A program made the translations under genes and the position numbers. The notes beneath the pieces are model-generated. The model was not told the origin of the DNA, ran no database searches, and saw nothing but the letters and a program-made list of their open reading frames with translations. From contig CALFSW010000354.1 in the NCBI GenBank assembly GCA_937916505.1, positions 1 to 37,986 on the forward strand: a stretch of DNA of 37,986 nucleotides, written 5' to 3'. Origin of the DNA: an uncultured Verrucomicrobiales bacterium. Its GTDB lineage: Bacteria > Verrucomicrobiota > Verrucomicrobiia > Verrucomicrobiales > Akkermansiaceae. Below are positions 32,778 through 37,986 of the stretch, piece after piece (position 1 is the first letter of the stretch; each line of letters begins with the position of its first letter).

Positions 32778-33935
32778 TCACTTGAGTTTCAGGTCGGGAA
32801 TTTCGCCATCCCCGGTTGCCTTGCCGCCGAGGATCCAGGCGAGGTTAAAGCGGGCCAAGTGGGAGCCTTTGAAGGGATCGTGCTCGTAGTGCAAGTAGAT
32901 CCATCCTGCCGTCAAGGTGCCGGGTCGACCGACCGCGAGTGACGAATAGCCGCTCCGACCCTCGTCGACGAGTCGCTTGACGGGCCAGGTTTTTCCGCCG
33001 TCGAAACTGGCCCACACCGTCACGCGTTCACGGTGCGAGGCCTCTGTATCGAGGTTGCTAAAGATCAAGACGTCGCGGTCATCGAGTGGCAACCTGGCCA
33101 AACCTCCCATGCAGCCGTATGAGCGTCCTTGATCGCCATCAGGGAGCGCTTCGACAATTTTCCAGTTCTGCCAGGAGACACCGCCATCAACACTCCACGC
33201 CTCGCGGCGACGACCGCTTCGCGGCCGTTTGGGCCAGTGAACGCGCGAGTTGTAATAGACCCGTCCGTCGGCAAGTTCGACCAGCGCGGCTTCACCCGTT
33301 CCCTTCTCGGGGAAGGGCCCACTGGTCTTCCAGTTCTGACCACCGTCGTCGCTGTAGATGGCGTTGGTATACTGCCGGGGCCAGTTCTCTTCGCCATCTT
33401 TCGGTCCGTAGTATCGCGTGGGACGTAACAAACGCCCCTTGTTGGGACCACGCATTAAGGTGATGCCATGCTCGTTCATGTGCATCGAAGGCTGGTTTCC
33501 GTTCACGTCCTTTGCGATCACCGTGGCTTCCGCCTGCCACGAACGGCCATCGTCCCGGCTACGGTAGAGAGTGAGTGGCGCGGGTGGTTGCCGTTCTTCG
33601 ACGAAGACCAGGATGTCTCCCGAGTTCGCATCGACAATCGTGCCTCCCCCGTGGTAACCGGCACGGGCCACCGGGATGGGGCGGCCCCACGACTTTCCTC
33701 CATCTTCACTCCGACGCACCGCAACGCCGGCATTTCCCCAGACCGCCAGGACCGTTCCTTTCACCGTGACGACCACGTTCGGGTAGCGCTGATCGTCGAA
33801 CAGGCGTTGCTTGCCGAAGACGGGAGCTCCGATGAACGGGGACAGTTTATCGTCGGCAACCGAGACCGCCGACAAGGCGGAAAAGAATAGAGTAAAGCAA
33901 GCTACCGTTGCGTGAAAATGGCGTGTTTTTTCCAT
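32778..33935 (-). CDS. Secreted exo-sialidase-like protein (BNR/Asp-box)
   Basis: A 385-residue exported protein with signal residues about 9-27. It is a six-bladed sialidase-like propeller with five Asp boxes of the form SxDxGxxW: SEDGGKSW, SRDDGRSW, SDDGGQNW, SVDGGVSW and SFDGGKTW. The N-terminal segment RYPNVVVTVKGTVLAVW is the region that carries the catalytic arginine in exo-alpha-sialidases. EAALVELADGRVYYNSR contains a likely acidic catalytic residue, and a late tyrosine in SGYSSLAVG matches the expected nucleophile position. The family cleaves terminal sialic acids, but many PVC members may act on other sugars. It is 59 bases upstream of the large dehydrogenase fusion on the same strand. 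Confidence 0.9.
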   Translation of the reverse strand: MEKTRHFHATVACFTLFFSALSAVSVADDKLSPFIGAPVFGKQRLFDDQRYPNVVVTVKGTVLAVWGNAGVAVRRSEDGGKSWGRPIPVARAGYHGGGTIVDANSGDILVFVEERQPPAPLTLYRSRDDGRSWQAEATVIAKDVNGNQPSMHMNEHGITLMRGPNKGRLLRPTRYYGPKDGEENWPRQYTNAIYSDDGGQNWKTSGPFPEKGTGEAALVELADGRVYYNSRVHWPKRPRSGRRREAWSVDGGVSWQNWKIVEALPDGDQGRSYGCMGGLARLPLDDRDVLIFSNLDTEASHRERVTVWASFDGGKTWPVKRLVDEGRSGYSSLAVGRPGTLTAGWIYLHYEHDPFKGSHLARFNLAWILGGKATGDGEIPDLKLK

Positions 33936-34093
33936 GCTTCGAGAAGATAGAAGTGTCCACTATTACTGTCAATGTCAGCACGGGAGTTCCGTTCCTGGTT
34001 GATCCTGTTGAGGTCCGGGTTGTCGTAGGGGATCCATTCCTTGATGGCCTGCCACACCGTGAAATCGGGGTTTCCGGACTCACTTTTCCACAC
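33902..34093 (-). CDS. Possible 63-codon ORF bridging the two sialidase genes
   Basis: A GTG-started frame that overlaps the end of the upstream sialidase-like gene by 14 bases and the start of the downstream one by 34. The predicted peptide (DFTVWQAIKEWIPYDNPDLN and onward) is rich in Trp, Asp, Asn and Ile and looks more like genuine protein than most shadows here. It has no signal peptide and I do not recognise a family. It could be the remnant tail of a lost gene. An antisense frame across the same stretch also looks protein-like, which weakens the case. Confidence 0.2.
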   Translation of the reverse strand: MWKSESGNPDFTVWQAIKEWIPYDNPDLNRINQERNSRADIDSNSGHFYLLEAWKKHAIFTQR

Positions 34094-35273
34094 TGATCTT
34101 CACGTGGAAGACCTTGTTGCGCTGTTCCTTGCGCTTGCCGAGGCGCATCAGGCCTTCGCCACAGGTGACCCAGCTCTCGTGATCGCCGATGCGGCAGACG
34201 CCGGAGTTTCCGAGGGTAGCGTGGTTCTCCGCGATAAGGACGCGCTCCGTGGCCCGCATCACCTGCAAGGTGTCCGGATTGACCTGCGCAATGAAGAGAG
34301 GGGCACGATGCCGGAACAGGTGGTCGTTATCCGCGCCCTTGCGGGTGTAGACGAGGAAGAGCCCTCCGGCGCAGGTCACCCAATGCTGTTGCGTATTGTA
34401 GCTGCCGAGCGGCTTCCCGTCGTCGAAGGTCCACTCGCGGACCGGGTCGAACTTCAACCCGTCTTTTGAACTGGTGACATAAGCGGAGTGGTCGGCCCGC
34501 AGGGTGAGGAAGTAGCGTCCTTTAAATTCCGTCAACGATGGTTCGTAGAGGCCGCGGTCTTGAGGGATGTTCAACTCCGTTCCGTGCTCGAGGTAGGTGA
34601 GCGTCTCGCCGTCGAAGCGGCAGCGCGCCACCGTGCTGGTGTAGTTGTGCTTCTTGACGTCCGCCACGTAGCGCACCGGCAAGAGGATCTCCCCGTTCGG
34701 CAAATCGACCCGTTGGTTGTTTCCCGCGTTGCAGGCCGTGATGGGCCGGCCGGCGTGATCTTTCCCGGGCATAGCGAGGAACTTCATTGGCCCCCAGGCA
34801 CCGGTCACGGGATCCATCACGGCGTAGGACACCTTCTCCCGAAGGCGCTTCTCATGCTTGCCCTCCGCAAAGTTGAAGGTCTTCCCGGTGGTGAGGACTT
34901 TGCCCGACTTCGCATGCCAGGTCGGCCAAAGGTCACCTGGCGACACCTCGAAGCCATCGGGCTGCTTCATGCGACTGAGCGACCTGATCAGCTCCGGCTT
35001 GCTCCAGGTCATTCCGCCATCGCGGCTGAGGGACTGGTAGACGTCGTGAAAGTCGTGCGAAACACGCTTGCCGGTCTCCGACATGGTCGTGATCCAGAAC
35101 GGGGCCTCCCCCGGGACGAAGGCAGTGCGTGCCTGCCACCAGTCCCACTTGTCGGTTCCTTCGATGGAGCCGAGGGACTCGATTTTAAGCGTTACCGGTT
35201 CGGGAGACCCGGCCTCCGCCCAAAGCGTGACAGCGCCCAACAAAGTGCAGGCAGTGGTAAGAAATTGTTTCAA
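34080..35273 (-). CDS. Secreted sialidase-like propeller protein (BNR family)
   Basis: With the TTG at 35273 as start (MKQFLTTACTLLGAVTLWAEA) the product is 397 residues with a textbook signal peptide. An ATG at 35375 would give 431 residues with a long basic extension before the signal, and neither has a Shine-Dalgarno sequence. The body is a sialidase-type propeller, but only one good Asp box remains (SRDGGMTW). Other blades show QSLSRD, SSKDGLKFDPVREW and RGLYEPSLTEFKGRYFLTLR. The last is like the acid-containing strand of sialidases and family 33-type enzymes. VDLPNGEILLPVRYV carries a plausible arginine. It is the first gene of the seven-gene minus-strand run and is divergent from pair 3. 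Its exact glycan is unknown. Confidence 0.85.
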   Translation of the reverse strand: MKQFLTTACTLLGAVTLWAEAGSPEPVTLKIESLGSIEGTDKWDWWQARTAFVPGEAPFWITTMSETGKRVSHDFHDVYQSLSRDGGMTWSKPELIRSLSRMKQPDGFEVSPGDLWPTWHAKSGKVLTTGKTFNFAEGKHEKRLREKVSYAVMDPVTGAWGPMKFLAMPGKDHAGRPITACNAGNNQRVDLPNGEILLPVRYVADVKKHNYTSTVARCRFDGETLTYLEHGTELNIPQDRGLYEPSLTEFKGRYFLTLRADHSAYVTSSKDGLKFDPVREWTFDDGKPLGSYNTQQHWVTCAGGLFLVYTRKGADNDHLFRHRAPLFIAQVNPDTLQVMRATERVLIAENHATLGNSGVCRIGDHESWVTCGEGLMRLGKRKEQRNKVFHVKISVEK

Positions 35274-35505
35274 GGTTTTAGGTTCTGGAAAGGAGTCACG
35301 ATAGTCGGCTTGACGGGCTTTGAAAAGGCCCCAAGCCACTGCTGGCAAATTTCTTTTTGGGGTTGAGCGCGTCATTGAAAGGATCGGAGAGGGGAGAAAA
35401 GCGAACAAAGAAACGAACTGCATCTGCAGGGCGTTTTCCCATTTCCGCCAAACAGGCACTTTAAAATTGTCAGGGTGGGCGGGCTCGAGATGAGGAATCG
35501 TTTCT

Positions 35506-35511
35506 AAAGGA
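35506..35511 (+). promoter_or_regulatory. Ribosome binding site supporting a TTG start at 35520
   Basis: AAAGGA eight bases before the TTG at 35520. There is no in-frame ATG near the signal peptide, so this site decides the start of the pair 3 DUF1592-type gene. Confidence 0.5.
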
Positions 35512-35519
35512 CGTGCCTG

Positions 35520-37778
35520 TTGCCGATTTGTGACTTCCTCCGCAATCATTTCTGGCTAAATATTCAGGCCCTGAAAGTTTTGCCCCGACTCTTGAACATT
35601 CAATTTCCAACCCCCTTTCTGGTCGCGTTGCTGGCCCAGGCGAGCCTGCTTGTCGCTGACGAGGGCATTTTCAAGCAACGCATCGCCCCGTTCCTGGAGA
35701 CGAACTGCACCGACTGCCACGACGAGGACACCCAAAAGGGGAAGGTCGACCTGCACGCCCTCGCTGGCGATTTCTCCAAGGGCGATTCTGTCGACTTGTG
35801 GGAGCGCGTCCTCGAGCAATTGGAGATCGGCACGATGCCGCCCGAAAAAAAGCCCCAACCGACTGCCGCCGGGCGCCAGGAGATCGTTACCTGGATCAAA
35901 GACGGACTGAAGGCCGCCGGCAAAGGGTTCGAAATCGAATCGCGCATGCTGCTGCCTGAGTTCGGCAACCGGGTGAGCCACGAACTCCTTTTCGACGGCT
36001 CGATCACCACTCCGCCCTTCACTCCGTCGCGCCTCTGGAGGATGAGCCCGCACATTTACGGGGGCAAAAAATACCAGGAGCGGGTCGCGGGCGGAATCGA
36101 GGCCCAGCCCGTCAGTTACAAATCGAAGTCCAGCGGTCTGCGCGATTTTGCCGACCAGGAGGTCATGGACGAGGCCGGCTTCCTCGCCCTTCAGCTCGCG
36201 CTCTCGGACATCATTGCGAACCAGATCCATGATCGCGAACTGGCCCCGATGACCTACGGCCCCAACAAGGGCAAACCGATTCATCTTCCGGGGAAGGGGA
36301 GCTTCAAAGCGATCTCCGAAGCGCAGGGGAGACCCCCACACGAGGCTCTCGAACGCGTGATCCGCGAAGAATTCGAGCGCGCCTGTGGCCGGCCGATCAC
36401 GGCAGACGAGTTTCCAAAATACCTCGCCTTCATGGAGCGCAACCTCGCACAGGGAGGCAACGAAGCGGGGCTCAAGACCACCCTCCTGGGCATCTATCTC
36501 TCCAGCGAAGCCGTCTACCGGATCGAACTCGGCCGCGGCCCCGCCGACGAACACGGGCGGCATTTGCTCTCGCCCCAGGAAATCGCTTTTGCCCTCTCCT
36601 ACGCCCTCACCGATTCCCCGCCAACGAAGAACGCCATCATCCAAAAAGCATACGAAACCGGGAAGCTCACCAACAAGGCCGAAGTCGAAGAGGTCGTGCG
36701 TGCCATGATCGCCGCCGGAGCCCCGCCGATCCGCAAACATTTTCCCGCCAGCGCCTTTCACCGCATGATCCAGGAAGGCGAACATGGCTTCGCCTACTAC
36801 CCGCGTATTGTTCGTTTTTTTGAGGAATTCTTCCTCTACCCGAGGGCCGAAGGGACTTTTAAAGACAGCCCCGGCCCGGGCATGGGAGGCCGGGCCTTGA
36901 TTGGCGCACCCCAGGGCCACATCGCCGCCATCGTCAATGAGGACACCCGTGTTTTTGAAGAACTCCTGACCTCGCCACGCTTCAACAATAGCCGAAGGCA
37001 GCTCCTCAAGATGGTCGATGAACGGCACGCCAAAAAACTAAAAACCCAGCCGAAGGAAAAGGCCGATGCGTGGCGGGTCGACATGATCAAGAAATCCAAC
37101 AAGCTCACCGAGGACACTTTCCGTGCCGGGATGCTCCATGACCTCAGCTGGTTGATCACCCACTCGACAAACGACCAGAACGATCCCGTTCACCGCGGGA
37201 TCTGGATTCGCACCCACCTGCTCGCCGGCAATGTTCCGGACCTGCCGATCGGGGTCGATGCGAAGATCCCCGAGGATCATGACAAGACGCTGCGCCAGCG
37301 GTTCGAAGTCACCAAAGCAGACGAATGCTGGAAGTGCCACAAACACTTCGAACCACTGGGCATGCCCTTCGAGAGTTTCACCGATCGCGGCTGGGTTCGC
37401 ACCGGCATGTATTACCACAAGAAGCAGAAACGCTTCGAGACCATGCTCACGCCGGACAAAATCAAGTCGGGTTTGGAAAAAGGCGAACTCGTCGAATATT
37501 CCTTCGATACCAGCGGCAAGATCACCGGCACCGGGGAGGCCGGTATCGACGGCCCGGTCAAGGATGCCAACGAACTTGTAACCAAATTGGCAAAGTCCAC
37601 TCGTGTCCGTCAATCGATCATCCGGCACTGCTTCCGCTACTGGATGGGGCGCAACGAAATGCTCAGCGACTCCAGAACACTCATCGCCGCAGAAAAATCC
37701 TATCTCGACAGCGGCGGGAAATTTAGTGAACTGTTGGTTTCGCTGCTCACCTCCGACTCCTTCCTCTACCGCAAATGA
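35520..37778 (+). CDS. Di-CxxCH DUF1592/DUF1588/DUF1585-type secreted protein, variant form (pair 3)
   Basis: A 752-residue exported protein starting at a TTG with a good ribosome binding site; later TTGs at 35580 and 35592 are possible. The signal region is PFLVALLAQASLLVA. The first haem motif CTDCH lies near residue 63 in the planctomycete cytochrome c domain. Instead of DUF1587 it has RVSHELLFDGSITTPPF and SRLWRMSP, closely matching pair 1 (16179-18521). DUF1592/1588-like parts follow (SSEAVYRIELGRGP, VHRGIWIRTHLLAGNVPDLP), then the second haem motif CWKCH and the DUF1585-like end (RHCFRYWMGRNEMLSDSRTL, LLTSDSFLYRK). It lacks most of the charged helix seen in pair 1. The stop overlaps the ATG of the DUF1552 gene (ATGA). 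Confidence 0.9.
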   Translation: MPICDFLRNHFWLNIQALKVLPRLLNIQFPTPFLVALLAQASLLVADEGIFKQRIAPFLETNCTDCHDEDTQKGKVDLHALAGDFSKGDSVDLWERVLEQLEIGTMPPEKKPQPTAAGRQEIVTWIKDGLKAAGKGFEIESRMLLPEFGNRVSHELLFDGSITTPPFTPSRLWRMSPHIYGGKKYQERVAGGIEAQPVSYKSKSSGLRDFADQEVMDEAGFLALQLALSDIIANQIHDRELAPMTYGPNKGKPIHLPGKGSFKAISEAQGRPPHEALERVIREEFERACGRPITADEFPKYLAFMERNLAQGGNEAGLKTTLLGIYLSSEAVYRIELGRGPADEHGRHLLSPQEIAFALSYALTDSPPTKNAIIQKAYETGKLTNKAEVEEVVRAMIAAGAPPIRKHFPASAFHRMIQEGEHGFAYYPRIVRFFEEFFLYPRAEGTFKDSPGPGMGGRALIGAPQGHIAAIVNEDTRVFEELLTSPRFNNSRRQLLKMVDERHAKKLKTQPKEKADAWRVDMIKKSNKLTEDTFRAGMLHDLSWLITHSTNDQNDPVHRGIWIRTHLLAGNVPDLPIGVDAKIPEDHDKTLRQRFEVTKADECWKCHKHFEPLGMPFESFTDRGWVRTGMYYHKKQKRFETMLTPDKIKSGLEKGELVEYSFDTSGKITGTGEAGIDGPVKDANELVTKLAKSTRVRQSIIRHCFRYWMGRNEMLSDSRTLIAAEKSYLDSGGKFSELLVSLLTSDSFLYRK

Positions 37779-37986
37779 TCACCTCACGTAGAAAATTCAC
37801 CAAGGGCATCATGCTCGGAGCCAGCGGGGCCGCGCTCACTCCTCTTCTCCGACAGATGGAGGCGCACGCGGCGGGCAACGCGCAAGGATTCCCCAGGCGT
37901 TTCGTCTTCGTCGTCAAATCCAGCGGCATCACGCCCGGCGCGATTCGTCCGGAAGGCCTCGAGATCGGCGACCACGATCAACTCCT
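37775..37986 (+). CDS. DUF1552 secreted protein, N-terminal part only (pair 3)
   Basis: The frame opens at the ATG at 37775, overlapping the preceding stop by four bases, and runs off the window after about 70 codons. The start MITSRRKFTKGIMLGASGAA is Tat-like (twin Arg, then a hydrophobic stretch and AHAAG). The next residues, FPRRFVFVVKSSGI, match the pair 1 DUF1552 protein (LPKRFVFVVKSSGV) almost exactly. That identifies the family and shows that pairs 1 and 3 are sister modules. A gene start this close to the window edge cannot be checked for intactness. Confidence 0.88.
   Translation, partial: MITSRRKFTKGIMLGASGAALTPLLRQMEAHAAGNAQGFPRRFVFVVKSSGITPGAIRPEGLEIGDHDQL

Noticed and set aside
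1-37986. CRISPR arrays, tRNA or rRNA genes, transposases, phage or integrase genes
   Set aside because: No regularly spaced repeats, no tRNA or rRNA sequence and no recombinase motifs were seen on either strand by eye.

Overview
The window looks like chromosomal DNA of a high-GC bacterium of the PVC superphylum, most likely Verrucomicrobiota. The basis is the family mix: CxxCH proteins of the Planctomycetes/Verrucomicrobia type, paired DUF1592-type and DUF1552 secreted proteins, a DUF1080 (3-keto-disaccharide hydrolase) fusion, two secreted sialidase-fold proteins, and scarce Shine-Dalgarno sequences. Taxonomy is inferred from gene content only. I saw no rRNA, tRNA, CRISPR array, insertion sequence or phage gene.

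Layout. 1-2012: a cupin-like protein of unknown role (-) divergent from a small unknown protein (+). 2028-5945: a tesA-like SGNH esterase (-) divergent from an ABC ATPase and its FtsX-type permease (ybbA, ybbP), the same arrangement as in E. coli, but here the two divergent start codons overlap; a good terminator follows ybbP. 6094-11675: a plus-strand trio of a secreted c-type cytochrome, a large secreted protein joining a sugar-dehydrogenase-like propeller, a DUF1080 domain and EF-hands, and a secreted alpha/beta hydrolase. 11758-12348: a YjdF/DUF2238 membrane protein. 12447-14480 (-): a PhoD-like phosphatase with a LamG tail. 14724-18521 (-): a DUF1552 protein and a di-CxxCH DUF1592-type protein (pair 1), divergent from a CxxCH propeller/HEAT protein (18796-21075, +). 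21184-22332 (+): an unknown secreted protein.

22435-35273 is a run of seven minus-strand genes. In transcription order they are a sialidase-like protein, a second sialidase, a 1182-residue dehydrogenase/HEAT/cytochrome fusion, a polysaccharide deacetylase, a LamG-containing DUF1592 protein overlapping by ATGA with a DUF1552 protein (pair 2), and an SGNH hydrolase whose N-terminal domains look cut down. 35520-37986 (+) holds a third DUF1592/DUF1552 pair, again joined by ATGA, with the DUF1552 gene running off the window.

Nearly every product after 6 kb carries an export signal. The shared theme is extracytoplasmic processing of glycans or glycoconjugates (sialidase, deacetylase, DUF1080, esterases) combined with many haem-binding and dehydrogenase-like proteins. 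The working idea, which is inference, is that oxidation of sugars outside the cytoplasm is linked to c-type cytochromes. The most notable candidates for undescribed biology are the 6094-11675 trio and the three DUF1592/DUF1552 pairs, two of which belong to a variant lacking the usual DUF1587 motif.
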